Positions 16,216 to 25,559 of a DNA stretch of 64,000 bases are shown in pieces. Made by a program: the position numbers and the translations under genes. This DNA comes from Bradyrhizobium sp. 199. Its GTDB lineage: Bacteria; Pseudomonadota; Alphaproteobacteria; Rhizobiales; Xanthobacteraceae. The first letter of the stretch is position 1. Each line of letters opens with the position of its first letter. The stretch is from NCBI RefSeq assembly GCF_023073355.1, contig NZ_JADPJI010000002.1, positions 1,240,001 through 1,304,000 on the forward strand, written 5' to 3'. The notes below the pieces were generated by a model. That model saw only the letters and a list, made by a program, of their open reading frames with translations. It was not told the DNA's origin and ran no database searches.

Positions 16216-17526
16216 ATGGCCGTATCGAGAGACCAGGCTGCGCGCGTCCTTCGCCAGGACGCGGTGGAGAAGCTCGCGGGGGATGATGCTGCCAGCGAGA
16301 GCGCAGCACCGCTGGCCGAGCAATTGCGCGCGCATGTGGCCGAGGAAGGCAAACGCCGCACCGGTGAGGCGCCGGAGAAGCCCCTGACCGACAAGCCGGC
16401 CGCATCTGCATCCGACGCACCCGCCGCCGGCGCTCCCAAATCCGGCAAGCGCAAGTTCGTCCTGATGGGCCTCGGCCTCGTGCTTGCGCTCGCCGCCGCG
16501 AGCTATGCCGGCTACTACACGCTGGTCGGCCGCTTCTACATCTCCACCGATGATTCCTATGTCCGCGCCAACAACACCATGCTGGGCGCGCGCGTTGCAG
16601 GCCACATCTCCTCGATCCTGGCTGGCGACAACACGCTGGTGAAAGCCGGCGATATCGTTCTGCGCATTGACGACGGTGATTACAAGATTGCGGTCGATGC
16701 CGCCGCAACCAAGATCGCCACCCAGCAGGCCACCATCGATCGCATTGGCCGCCAGGTCGCGGCGCTCGACAGCCAGGTCGCGCAGGCCAGGGCACAGCTC
16801 GTCTCGGCCGAAGCCGGCCTCAAGCGGGCCGATCTCGACTATGAGCGCCAGCAGGCGCTGAGCACCAAGGGCTTTGCCTCGCGCGCCGTGTTCGAGAGCT
16901 CGGAAGCCGGACGCGACCAGGGCGCCGCCGCGGTCAAGGCCGCGCAGGCCGCCTACGACGTTGCCGTCAGCAACGTGGACGTGGCCAAGGCGCAGCAGGC
17001 CGAAGCGCAGGCCCAGCTCGCCGAGCTCAAGACCACGCTCGCCAAGGCCGAGCGCGATCTGGCTTTCACAGCGGTGCGTGCGCCGGTCGACGGCACGTTC
17101 TCGAACCGTCTCGTCAGCACCGGCGATTTCGTCGCGATCGGCCAGCGGCTCGGCAACGTCGTGCCGCTCGACGACGTCTATATCGACGCCAATTTCAAAG
17201 AAACCCAGCTCAAGCGTATCCGTCCCGGCCAGCCGGTGACGATCAAGGTCGATGCCTACGGCATGCGCAAGTTCTCCGGCGTGGTCGACAGCATCGCGGC
17301 CGGCGCAGGCTCGGTGTTCACGCTGCTGCCGCCTGACAACGCGACCGGTAACTTCACCAAGATCGTGCAGCGCGTGCCGGTTCGCATCCGCGTGCCGAAG
17401 TCGGTGGCAAAGCAGAACCTGCTTCGTGCCGGCATGTCGGTCTACGTGACCGTCGACACCAACAAGGGCGCGGCCGACGCCGACAGCGAGGTCGACCTCG
17501 ACGATCCCGCGGTCCATGCGCAGTAG
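16216..17526 (+). CDS. HlyD/EmrA-family membrane fusion protein
   Basis: A 436-residue periplasmic adaptor: an N-terminal cytoplasmic tail of about 80 residues, one transmembrane helix (81-104), a biotinyl-lipoyl-like half (DDSYVRANNTMLGARVAGHI), a long coiled-coil hairpin (about 175-290), the returning half (DLAFTAVRAPVDGTF) and a beta-barrel domain. ATG 16216 has GGGGAG upstream; a longer frame from 16120 would start inside the operator. With the following MFS gene it forms an EmrAB-type drug export system. Confidence 0.88.
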   Translation: MAVSRDQAARVLRQDAVEKLAGDDAASESAAPLAEQLRAHVAEEGKRRTGEAPEKPLTDKPAASASDAPAAGAPKSGKRKFVLMGLGLVLALAAASYAGYYTLVGRFYISTDDSYVRANNTMLGARVAGHISSILAGDNTLVKAGDIVLRIDDGDYKIAVDAAATKIATQQATIDRIGRQVAALDSQVAQARAQLVSAEAGLKRADLDYERQQALSTKGFASRAVFESSEAGRDQGAAAVKAAQAAYDVAVSNVDVAKAQQAEAQAQLAELKTTLAKAERDLAFTAVRAPVDGTFSNRLVSTGDFVAIGQRLGNVVPLDDVYIDANFKETQLKRIRPGQPVTIKVDAYGMRKFSGVVDSIAAGAGSVFTLLPPDNATGNFTKIVQRVPVRIRVPKSVAKQNLLRAGMSVYVTVDTNKGAADADSEVDLDDPAVHAQ

Positions 17527-17573
17527 GCGGCGGTAGGCAGATCATGTTCAACACGAGCGCCGCTTCGTCCGTC

Positions 17574-17757
17574 ACCTCTCCCGAAGGGAGAGGTCGGATC
17601 GTATCGCAAGGTGCGATCCGGGTGAGGGGTTACGCCCCCTCGAGGGAGTTGCGGCCCCTCACCCGATTTGCGCTGGACGATGCTGCGCATCGCCAGGTGC
17701 AAATCGACCTCTCCCCGATGGGGAGAGGTGGACCGCGCACTCCCGCGCGAGTTGGGT
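17574..17757. repeat. Palindromic repeat between emrA and emrB genes
   Basis: The tract contains CCTCTCCCGAAGGGAGAGG, GCGATCCGGGTGAGGGG and, in mirror order, CCCCTCACCCGATTTGC and CCTCTCCCCGATGGGGAGAGG. The nested inverted repeats resemble those at 43436-43556. It lies inside an operon, so it is probably transcribed. Confidence 0.8.
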
Positions 17758-17763
17758 GAGGGA

Positions 17764-19347
17764 ATGGCCAGCGCCACCACTGCTTCACCTGCCATGATGG
17801 CGGATCCCGCTTCGGAGCGCATCGCGCCGAAGCGGCTGTTCGCGTTCATCATCATGGTGTTCGGGATGTTCATGTCGATCCTGGACATCCAGATCGTCTC
17901 GGCCTCCCTGAGTGAAATCCAGGCCGGACTTTCGGCGAGTTCCAGCGAGGTCGCCTGGGTCCAGACCGCCTATCTGATCGCCGAGGTGATCGCGATCCCG
18001 CTGTCGGGATTCCTGTCGCGCGCCTTCGGAACGCGGCTGTTGTTCGCGATCTCGGCGGCGGGCTTCACCGCCTCGAGCCTGCTTTGCGGCTTCGCCACCA
18101 CTATCGAGGAGATGATCCTCTGGCGAGCGCTGCAAGGTTTTCTCGGCGCCGGGATGATCCCGACGGTGTTCGCCGCGGCCTACACCGTCTTCCCGCGATC
18201 GAAATTCCACATCGTCGGTCCCATCATCGGGCTTGTCGCGACCCTTGCTCCCACGATCGGTCCGACAGTCGGCGGCTACATCACCGACCTGATGTCGTGG
18301 AACTGGCTGTTCTTCATCAACGTCGTACCCGGCATCGGCATCACCATCGGCGTGCTCGCGCTTGTCGATTTCGACGAACCGCATTTCGAGCTGCTCGACC
18401 GCTTCGACTGGTGGGGCCTCTTGTTCATGGCCGGCTTCCTTGGCACGCTGGAATATGTGCTGGAGGAAGGTCCGCTGCACGAGTGGATGCAGGATACTTC
18501 GGTAGCGATCTGCGCCTGGATCTGCGCCATCTCGGCAATCGCCTTCTTCTGGCGCGTCTTCACGGCGGCCGAGCCGATCGTCAATCTGCGCACCTTCTCC
18601 AACCGCAATTTCGCTGTGGGCTGCGTGCTGCAATTCTGCATCGGCATCGGCCTCTACGGCCTGACCTACATCTATCCGCGCTATCTCGCCGAGGTGCGCG
18701 GCTACAGCGCGCTGATGATCGGCGAGACCATGTTCGTCTCCGGCATCACCATGTTCCTGGTCGCGCCGCTGGTGGGCCGCCTCATGGTGAAGCTCGACAT
18801 GCGCTACATGATCGCATTCGGCCTCGTCGTGTTCGCGATCGGCTCCTACCAGATGACCTGGATCACGCGCGACTACGATTTCTACGAGCTGCTGATTCCG
18901 CAGATATTGCGCGGCGTCGGCATGATGTTCGCGATGGTGCCGACCAACAACATCGCGCTGGGCACGCTGGCGCCCGACAGGGTGAAGAACGCCTCGGGCC
19001 TGTTCAACCTGATGCGCAACCTCGGCGGCGCGGTCGGCCTCGCCGTCATCAACACCGTGCTCAACGACCGCACCGATCTGCACATCAGCCGCCTGCAGGA
19101 GCGCGTGACCTGGGGCAACGCGACCGCGACCGAAACCCTGACCATGTTCATGCAGAAGTTTCAGGGGCTCGGCGATGCCACGCTGATGGCGATGAAGCAG
19201 CTTTCCCAGCTCGTGCATCGCCAGGCCGTGGTGATGAGCTTTGGCGACGCCTTCTTCATCCTGACGCTGTTCTACCTCGGCCTCAGCCTGCTGGTGATGC
19301 TGCTGAACAAGCCGGCCGCGATGACCGGCGGTAGCGACGCGCACTAA
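17764..19347 (+). CDS. DHA2-family MFS exporter (EmrB type)
   Basis: A 527-residue inner-membrane protein with 14 hydrophobic helices, motif GMFMSILDIQIVSASLSEIQ in helix 1 and the antiporter signature region LVATLAPTIGPTVGGYITD. It would drive proton-coupled drug efflux through the EmrA-like adaptor encoded upstream. ATG 17764 (MASATT) follows GAGGGA; upstream in-frame codons belong to the repeat and were rejected. The C-terminus ends AAMTGGSDAH. Confidence 0.9.
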   Translation: MASATTASPAMMADPASERIAPKRLFAFIIMVFGMFMSILDIQIVSASLSEIQAGLSASSSEVAWVQTAYLIAEVIAIPLSGFLSRAFGTRLLFAISAAGFTASSLLCGFATTIEEMILWRALQGFLGAGMIPTVFAAAYTVFPRSKFHIVGPIIGLVATLAPTIGPTVGGYITDLMSWNWLFFINVVPGIGITIGVLALVDFDEPHFELLDRFDWWGLLFMAGFLGTLEYVLEEGPLHEWMQDTSVAICAWICAISAIAFFWRVFTAAEPIVNLRTFSNRNFAVGCVLQFCIGIGLYGLTYIYPRYLAEVRGYSALMIGETMFVSGITMFLVAPLVGRLMVKLDMRYMIAFGLVVFAIGSYQMTWITRDYDFYELLIPQILRGVGMMFAMVPTNNIALGTLAPDRVKNASGLFNLMRNLGGAVGLAVINTVLNDRTDLHISRLQERVTWGNATATETLTMFMQKFQGLGDATLMAMKQLSQLVHRQAVVMSFGDAFFILTLFYLGLSLLVMLLNKPAAMTGGSDAH

Positions 19348-19446
19348 TTTGCAACACTCGTCGGTGATCTCGCGCGAGCCCCGTTGCAAAGCGCCGACGA
19401 CACATCTATAAAGCGCACTCTTTCAACCGAACCGGGAGGGATTTGC

Positions 19447-19530
19447 ATGATTTCGTCGCATTCGCAGATCGTACGCCCGCGCTCGATGATGTTTTCGATG
19501 TCCTGGCTCGGTATGTACGCGGCCTGTTAG
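19447..19530 (+). CDS. Possible 27-residue peptide
   Basis: ATG at 19447 is preceded at good spacing by GGGAGGG and opens 27 codons (MISSHSQIVRPRSMMFSM..., ending GMYAAC) before TAG. There is no recognisable family. It lies 160 bp upstream of the ABC-transporter remnant, so it could be a leader peptide of the lost gene or a chance frame. Confidence 0.35.
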   Translation: MISSHSQIVRPRSMMFSMSWLGMYAAC

Positions 19531-19691
19531 AGGCCTCTTCCGCCAGCTTCGATTGGGCCAAGGTTTCGACCAGGCGTCCCGATCGCCCCGCTTCCCAAGT
19601 CAAAGTCAGTTTTGAGTGACGCCGTTTCGGCTCTCGTGGCCGGCCTGCGTCCATCGATGGAGCCGGCGCGCGCGTGCGGCGGGATGATGTC

Positions 19692-19921
19692 ATGACTGCA
19701 TTGTCCAAAAAACCTGCCGCAATTCGCGTGGTGCTCCCCTTCGTGTTCCGGCACTGGCCGAAGCAGCCGGGGCGCGGCCTCGATCGGATCCTGGTGTTCG
19801 ACCGCGGCGAGATCGTCGAGCAGGGCACCCACGCCGTCCTCGCGGGCAAGCCAGGGGTATCTATCGCGGCCTGTTCGAGCGCCAGGTGGTGGAGCCCGGG
19901 CATATCGCAGCAGCGGAATAA
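19692..19921 (+). pseudogene. ABC transporter remnant (N-terminus fused to C-terminus)
   Basis: The frame begins MTALSKKPAAIRVVLPFVFR, typical of the first residues of an exporter-type ABC protein (permease fused to ATPase), then near 19780 jumps to LDRILVFDRGEIVEQGTH, the end of the ATPase domain. The membrane domain, Walker A and signature motif are all missing, a loss of roughly 500 or more codons. One missing base after AAGCCAGGGG then breaks the tail: the neighbouring frame gives GIYRGLFERQVVEPG and a TAA at 19919-19921. It is non-functional. Confidence 0.8.
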
Positions 19922-19975
19922 GGGCGCGGGACGGCGGGGCCAATGTTTCGCCGTACTCCGCCTGAGGGGGAAGCC

Positions 19976-21382
19976 ATGAAAGACCTGACGAACGGCTCCA
20001 TCGTGAGACACATCCTGGCCATGGCACCTCCGATCATGGTCGGCATGGTCACGATCATGATTTGCCAGCTGGTCGACCTCTACTTCGTGTCGGGTCTGGG
20101 TGATGCCGCCGTTGCGGGCGTTGCCGCGGCAGGCAATGCCGGCTTTCTCATCAACGGGCTGATGCAGGTGCTGGGCGTCGGCACGGTGGCGCTGATCGCG
20201 CATGCGGTGGGACGCAAGGATCGGCCAGATGCCAATCTGATCTTCAACCAGGCTATCGCGCTGTCGGTGCTGTTCGGACTGTTGACCCTGGTCATGGGCG
20301 CAGCCATGTCGCGCCTTTACATGCGCTCGATTGCCGCCGACCAGGCCACGATCGAGGCGGGGACGACTTACCTGTTGTGGTTCATGCCGGCGCTCGCGCT
20401 GGAATTCGCCATGCAAGTGTTGGCATCCGCGCTGCGTGCGACCGGCATCGTAGGCCCCGCGATGTTCGTGCGGGTGCTCGCGGTCGTGATCAATATCGCG
20501 CTGGCGCCGGTGCTGATCTCAGGCTGGGGCACCGGTTACGCGCTTGGCGTTGCCGGTGCGGGGCTGGCGAGCTCGATCGCCTCGGCCATTGGTGCGCTGA
20601 CGCTGCTTGCGTATTTCCGCAAGGTCGAGCGCTACGTCTCCTTCAATCCGGCGCAGTGGCGCCCGCAGCCGCGCCATTTGAAGCGCATCCTCAATGTCGG
20701 CCTGCCCGCCGGCGGTGAGTTTGCGATGATGTTCATCTTCATGGCGGTGGTCTACTACGTACTGCGCGATTTCGGCGCCGCGGCGCAGGCGGGTTTCGGC
20801 ATCGGACAACGCGTCCTCGCCCTGATCCAGATGCCGGCGCTTGCGATTGCGCTCGCGGCCGGGCCGATCGCCGGCCAGAATGTCGGTGCCGCAAACGGCG
20901 CGCGCGTGCGGGAAACCTTCGTCCAGACGGCGTTGATCACCACCGTCGTGATGATCGGCTTCATGTGCGTGGCGCAGTTCAAGCCCGAACTCTTGCTCGC
21001 CGGGTTCTCCAACGACCGGGAAACGATGGAGGTCGCTTTCCTGTTCTTGCGGATCATCTCGCTCAACATGGTGGCGCAGGGTCTGATCTTCACCTGCTCG
21101 AGCATGTTCCAGGGCCTCGGCAATACCAAACCGGTGCTCTTGAGCTCGGCGACGCGCGTGTTCACGTACTCGCTGCCGGCGATCTGGCTCTCGACCCGGC
21201 CGGGCTTCCGCATGGAGTACGTCTGGTATCTGTCGGTCGCGGCGACCACGTTCCAGGCGGGGTTGAGCCTGTGGCTGCTGCGCCGCGAGTTCAGGAAGCG
21301 CCTGCCGCCAATTCGGCAGGCGGAGGCTCCGGCGCAGGCCGACGCCGATCCCGTGACGCCTCCGGCGCGCGCACCGGCATAG
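19976..21382 (+). CDS. MATE-family efflux transporter
   Basis: A 468-residue membrane protein with 12 hydrophobic helices and a twofold internal repeat (first half to about 230). The first helix carries MAPPIMVGMVTIMICQLVD and the seventh begins LNVGLPAGGEFAMMF, both typical of the NorM/DinF/MATE superfamily, which exports cationic drugs or metabolites with Na+ or H+. ATG 19976 is preceded by GGGGGAAG. The tail is Pro/Ala-rich. The gene sits directly after the ABC exporter remnant. Confidence 0.88.
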   Translation: MKDLTNGSIVRHILAMAPPIMVGMVTIMICQLVDLYFVSGLGDAAVAGVAAAGNAGFLINGLMQVLGVGTVALIAHAVGRKDRPDANLIFNQAIALSVLFGLLTLVMGAAMSRLYMRSIAADQATIEAGTTYLLWFMPALALEFAMQVLASALRATGIVGPAMFVRVLAVVINIALAPVLISGWGTGYALGVAGAGLASSIASAIGALTLLAYFRKVERYVSFNPAQWRPQPRHLKRILNVGLPAGGEFAMMFIFMAVVYYVLRDFGAAAQAGFGIGQRVLALIQMPALAIALAAGPIAGQNVGAANGARVRETFVQTALITTVVMIGFMCVAQFKPELLLAGFSNDRETMEVAFLFLRIISLNMVAQGLIFTCSSMFQGLGNTKPVLLSSATRVFTYSLPAIWLSTRPGFRMEYVWYLSVAATTFQAGLSLWLLRREFRKRLPPIRQAEAPAQADADPVTPPARAPA

Positions 21383-21449
21383 CGACGCTTGTGACCAGCC
21401 CACGGCTCCGGCTAATTTGCCGCGCCGTGGGCTGGCCAAAAGGGGCGTG

Positions 21450-22721
21450 ATGCCGGGGGTGTCGAACGAACAGCGGGCGGCGTCGTGGCTCTCGGCAATC
21501 TGGGCGGCGCGCTATCGCACGCCGGCCCGCTTCGTCGCGCTGATCGCGCTGCTGCTGCCGTGGACGACGACCGGGCTGACCTTCGCGCTCATACCCTGGC
21601 TGATCGCGATCGCGTTCGTCGATCTCCGCGAGTTTCCGCGTTCGCTGCTTCGCCCGATCTGTCTGTTGCCGATCGCGCTGGTCGCGCTCGCCGCGGTCGG
21701 CACGCTCTGGTCGGATGCGCCATGGCCGGAACGTATCCATGCGATCGGGCCTGCGGCGAAGCTGCTGGTCATTCCGCTCCTGATCTATCAGTTCGAGCGC
21801 TGGCCTTACGGTCATTGGGTGTTTTCCGCCTTCCTGGTGTCCTGCACGGTCTTGATGCTCTATTCCTACGCCGTCGCCATCGACCCGGCACTCTCGCTGA
21901 AGCTCTATCTGTCGCGCGGACCCTACAAGGCCGAAAGCGGGATCGCGGTGCGCAATTATATCGACCAAAGCCAGGAATTCGCGCTCTGTGCGCTCGCGCT
22001 GGTCTATCCGATCCTGTCGCTGCTGCGACAACGTCGCATCGGCATCGCGGTGCTGTTCGCGGCACTCGCAATCGGATTTCTCGCCAACATGGTCTTCGTC
22101 GTGGTTTCGCGCACGGCACTCGTGACTTTGCCGATCCTGATCCTGATGTTCGCGCTCCTGCATCTGCACCGACGGGCCGCGCTGCTCGCCGCGGGCGCGA
22201 TGGCGCTAGTGGCTCTGCTGCTCTGGAACGTCTCGCCGAACCTGCGCACGACGGTGGCCAAGTTCAACGGAGACTATGAGATGAGCGTGCAGGATGGTCA
22301 GATCAGTGGCATGGGCTCACGTCTGGAATATTGGCGAAAGTCCCTGGGCTTCGTCGCCGATGCACCCCTGGTCGGCCATGGCACCGGCTCGATCCGCGGG
22401 CTGTTCGCAAACGTGGCTGCCGATGCGCAGATCGATCCACTGCGCGGGGAGATCGTCAGCAACCCGCACAATCAGACCTTTAGCGTCGCCGTGCAGTGGG
22501 GCGTTGTCGGCGTCTTGATCCTCTACGCTCTCTGGTTCGCGCATCTCTTGCTGTTTCGCGGCGAGGGGCTCGCCTGCTGGATCGGCCTGCTGGTCGTGGT
22601 CCAGAACATGCTGACCTCGTTGCTCAACACGCATCTGTTCGACTTCACGCCGGGCTGGATCTATGTGCTCGGTGTCGGTGTCGCCGGCGGCATGGCGCTT
22701 GCCAAAAGGGCGCAAGGCTAG
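21450..22721 (+). CDS. O-antigen ligase/polymerase family membrane protein
   Basis: A 423-residue protein with ten or more membrane helices, a large loop with GSRLEYWRKSLGFVADAPLVGHGTGS and the NPHNQTFSVAVQWG stretch; these are features of the Wzy_C/WaaL family. It probably joins or polymerises a glycan on the periplasmic face, though the substrate is unknown and no glycosyltransferases are nearby. ATG 21450 is preferred to an earlier in-frame start at 21417. Its stop codon overlaps that of the convergent TauE-type gene in the palindrome CTAG. Confidence 0.8.
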   Translation: MPGVSNEQRAASWLSAIWAARYRTPARFVALIALLLPWTTTGLTFALIPWLIAIAFVDLREFPRSLLRPICLLPIALVALAAVGTLWSDAPWPERIHAIGPAAKLLVIPLLIYQFERWPYGHWVFSAFLVSCTVLMLYSYAVAIDPALSLKLYLSRGPYKAESGIAVRNYIDQSQEFALCALALVYPILSLLRQRRIGIAVLFAALAIGFLANMVFVVVSRTALVTLPILILMFALLHLHRRAALLAAGAMALVALLLWNVSPNLRTTVAKFNGDYEMSVQDGQISGMGSRLEYWRKSLGFVADAPLVGHGTGSIRGLFANVAADAQIDPLRGEIVSNPHNQTFSVAVQWGVVGVLILYALWFAHLLLFRGEGLACWIGLLVVVQNMLTSLLNTHLFDFTPGWIYVLGVGVAGGMALAKRAQG

Positions 22722-23461
22722 AGCGCGCCGAGACTGTTCCAGACGAGGGTAAGGCCCGACAGGAACAAGAGGCCGAGCACGACATCGCCAAAATGCTTGT
22801 CGTTGAGGGCATGATAGACGCGTGCGCCGGCCCAGGCGCCGACCAAGGTGCCTGGAAAGGCGACAAGTGCGAGCCAGACCACCTTGAATTCGACCAGACC
22901 CGATGCGGTCTGCAGCACCAATGCGGTGGCGAGCACCGTGAAATTGAAGAGCTGGAAGATGCCGCGCCGTTCGTGCTTGTTCCAGCCGCGGATGTTGGCC
23001 CACAGGATCGGCAGGGGACCCGATAGTCCCGCAAGGCCGCCCAATATGCCGCCGGCAAAGCCGATCACGCCGTCGGCGAAGCGGCCGCCGAACTTGAAGG
23101 CGAGCGGCCTCTTATTCAGGTAGAGCGCCGTCGAGAAGATCAGAATCAAAATGCCCACACTCAGCTTGAACACTTTAGGGTCGGCCGAGGCGACCAACAT
23201 GATGCCCAAGGGTACCCCGATCAGCCCCCCAATCAGGAACGGCCACACCAGCGAGAGATCAAAACTCTTCCACATCGAGGGCAGCGTCGAGGTCTGCGCG
23301 ATCACGGAGCAGATCAGCACCAGGGGCACCGCGAGCGAGGGCGGTAGCACGTAGAGCCAGATGCCGAGCGCCATCAAGGCCGTGCCGAATCCCGCCAGCC
23401 CCGAGACGAAGCCTCCGGCCAGAGCGCCGAACAGCAGCAGGACGTAGGTGAGCGTTTCCAA
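22718..23461 (-). CDS. TauE/SafE-family transporter
   Basis: A 247-residue inner-membrane protein with about eight hydrophobic helices and the twofold TauE/SafE pattern: GGFVSGLAGFGTALMALGIW near the start and GGILGGLAGLSGPLPILWANIRGW in the second half. Family members export sulfite, sulfoacetate or other organosulfur anions, or take up small acids. I chose TTG 23461 (LETLTYVLL) because AGAGGA lies upstream and the earlier residues of the open frame are non-hydrophobic and atypical. Confidence 0.82.
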   Translation of the reverse strand: METLTYVLLLFGALAGGFVSGLAGFGTALMALGIWLYVLPPSLAVPLVLICSVIAQTSTLPSMWKSFDLSLVWPFLIGGLIGVPLGIMLVASADPKVFKLSVGILILIFSTALYLNKRPLAFKFGGRFADGVIGFAGGILGGLAGLSGPLPILWANIRGWNKHERRGIFQLFNFTVLATALVLQTASGLVEFKVVWLALVAFPGTLVGAWAGARVYHALNDKHFGDVVLGLLFLSGLTLVWNSLGAL

Positions 23462-23684
23462 CAGATCGTCCTCTTCGCAGCGGCGATCCCGAACTGTTGA
23501 TCGCAGTCGCTCGCATAACACGCTTGCTGCCGTGCAGGTCAATCCATGCTGCACGCAAGCGTGATCTGCGGCATCGGGCTTTCGCGGAAGACGCGTCCGC
23601 ATGACGGTCGTACGTCAATCCTCGGGCCGCCGTCGCCTTCGGCACCGGTCATGCGTTCCGGCCATCGCCGTCATCGCCGATGAT

Positions 23685-25055
23685 CTAGACGATCTGCCTG
23701 GTGTCGGCGGGCTTCTGCAGCGCGCCGACCAGGATGCGCAGCGCTTCCGTCAATTCCGATCTGTTCCGTGCCGCCCCCAGCGAAACGCGTGCCGCATGCG
23801 GCGGCATCCCATCGACTGTGAAGGCATCGCCGGCGACGACCGCAAGTCCATTTCGCAGGAGATGTGCGGCGAGATCGGGCCGGCCCTCAGGCAGCCGCAA
23901 CCACAGATGATGGGCTGCGGGCTTGGCCAGGAACTGGAAGCCCTTCAGCGTGCGTTGGGCAAGCTGCTGGCGGCCCACCGCCTCGTTGCGGATGGCGGTG
24001 ATGATGCGGTCGGCAATGCCGCTTTCGATCCAATGCGTCACCAGTGCGACCATCAGCGGCGCCGGCATCTGCACGGTCGCCTGCAAGGACGTCCGCATCT
24101 CCCGCTGCGCGTCGCTGTCGGGCGTCACCAGATAGGCAACGCGCAGCGCCGGCGCGATGCATTTCGACAGCGTGGCCGCAAGATAAGTCCGCTCCGGAAT
24201 GAGACCCGCGATCGGCGAGGCCGAGCGGTCGAGAAAGCCGTAGGCGTCGTCCTCGATCAAGATGGTGTCGGCATCGCGGATGATCCTCGCGACGTCACTG
24301 CGCCGCTCGGGGGAAAGCGTCGCGGTGGTGGGGTTGTGCAGCGTCGGAATGAGATAGACAGCCCTCGGCCGGTGCATGCGGCAGGCCTTTGCCAGCGCGT
24401 CGGGCAGGATGCCGCCATCATCCATGGCGACGCCGACGAGCTTGACGCCAAGCCGCCATGCTGCGGCCTTGATGCCGGGGAATGTCAGTGCCTCCGTCAG
24501 CACGATGTCGCCGGGCCGCGCGAGATAAGCGAGGAGGTTGAACAGGATCGTCTGCGCGCCTGGAAACACCACGAGCTTATCGGCCTGCGCATGCGGCACC
24601 CGCGCACGCATCCAGCGCGCGGCGACTTCGCGCTCATGTGCGCTGCCGCCGGGCGGCTGATAGTTGAGATACGCCGTCAGGCCCGATTGCCCCCGGATCG
24701 CTTCCATCCCGGCAATGATGCGCTCGTCGAGTTGCGCCTCCAGCGGGTGCGGCGGCACGTTCATCGAAAGATCGATCGCGACGGGATGCGGCAGGTCGAT
24801 CGCGCGGCGCGCGCTGGTCTCCGACACGAACGAGCCCTGTCCGACCCGGGCTTCCATGATGCCGCGGCGCCGCGCTTCGGTGTAGGCGCGTGTCACCGTG
24901 GTGAGGTCGACGCCGAGCGCTTTTGCCAGCGCGCGCTGGGTCGGCAATTGCTGGCCGCGCACCAGTCTCCCTGCGGCGATGTCGGCTTCCATGGCCTCGA
25001 CGATACGCTGGTAGCGCGGCCCCGGGAGCTCCGAGATTGTAGGGGTCCAATCCAT
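23685..25055 (-). CDS. MocR-type regulator (GntR helix-turn-helix fused to PLP aminotransferase domain)
   Basis: A 456-residue fusion: a winged helix of the GntR kind (about 15-80: GQQLPTQRALAKALGVDLTTVTRAYTEA) joined to a fold-type I aminotransferase domain with LIPTLHNPTTATLS, IEDDAYGFL and the PLP lysine in TLSKCIAPALRV. MocR proteins usually sense an amino compound or PLP and control a divergent neighbour. Here that is the DUF983 gene, 78 bp away across an AT-rich spacer with an inverted repeat. Confidence 0.88.
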   Translation of the reverse strand: MDWTPTISELPGPRYQRIVEAMEADIAAGRLVRGQQLPTQRALAKALGVDLTTVTRAYTEARRRGIMEARVGQGSFVSETSARRAIDLPHPVAIDLSMNVPPHPLEAQLDERIIAGMEAIRGQSGLTAYLNYQPPGGSAHEREVAARWMRARVPHAQADKLVVFPGAQTILFNLLAYLARPGDIVLTEALTFPGIKAAAWRLGVKLVGVAMDDGGILPDALAKACRMHRPRAVYLIPTLHNPTTATLSPERRSDVARIIRDADTILIEDDAYGFLDRSASPIAGLIPERTYLAATLSKCIAPALRVAYLVTPDSDAQREMRTSLQATVQMPAPLMVALVTHWIESGIADRIITAIRNEAVGRQQLAQRTLKGFQFLAKPAAHHLWLRLPEGRPDLAAHLLRNGLAVVAGDAFTVDGMPPHAARVSLGAARNRSELTEALRILVGALQKPADTRQIV

Positions 25056-25086
25056 GCAATTAAGCTCATATTCTTTGAATGTACGG

Positions 25087-25105
25087 ATACAAAATAATAT
25101 TGTAT
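25087..25105. promoter_or_regulatory. Inverted repeat in the mocR/DUF983 divergent promoter region
   Basis: ATACAA-N7-TTGTAT is a perfect 6-bp inverted repeat in an AT-rich spacer, unlike the GC-rich surroundings. It is centred between the two divergent starts and is the most likely operator for the MocR protein. Confidence 0.5.
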
Positions 25106-25133
25106 GGTTCGTTGGAAAGGAAGAGGTGTGGTC

Positions 25134-25559
25134 ATGGTGATCTCTCTGGCAAAGGCGATGTGGCGCGGCTTTTGCGGCAAATGTCCAAATTGCGGGGAAG
25201 GACACATGTTCGGCCGCTTCCTGAAAGTGGCTGAGGCTTGCGACCATTGTGGCGAGGAGCTGTCCCACCAGCGCGCAGACGATTTTCCTGCCTATCTCGT
25301 GATGGTCGTGGTCGGCCATCTCGTGGTGCCGGCGATTCTTGCGGTCGAGACCGCCTACGCGCCGCCGGAGTGGCTGCAACTCGCGGTGTGGCTGCCCGTG
25401 ACCCTGTTCGCCTCGCTTGCGCTGCTGCAGCCGACTAAGGGCGCCATCGTCGGGCTGCAATGGCAGCTCGGCATGCACGGTTTCGAGGCGAGCAAGCGGC
25501 GGCGCGAGGGCGATGAGCTTGCTCCGGTGCTGGTGAAGGCGGACGCGCGCGCGGCCTAA
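25134..25559 (+). CDS. DUF983 zinc-ribbon membrane protein
   Basis: A 141-residue protein: an N-terminal zinc ribbon (CPNCG near residue 18 and CDHCG near 38) followed by two hydrophobic helices (about 55-78 and 85-103). This is the DUF983 layout, of unknown function. ATG 25134 with AGGAAGAGG upstream is preferred; an ATG at 25104 would overlap the inverted repeat. Confidence 0.8.
   Translation: MVISLAKAMWRGFCGKCPNCGEGHMFGRFLKVAEACDHCGEELSHQRADDFPAYLVMVVVGHLVVPAILAVETAYAPPEWLQLAVWLPVTLFASLALLQPTKGAIVGLQWQLGMHGFEASKRRREGDELAPVLVKADARAA

Noticed and set aside
17574..17757. CRISPR-like array or mobile element at the repeat tracts
   Set aside because: The tracts are single palindromes or nested inverted repeats with no regular unit/spacer pattern, and no transposase frame or target-site duplication is seen.
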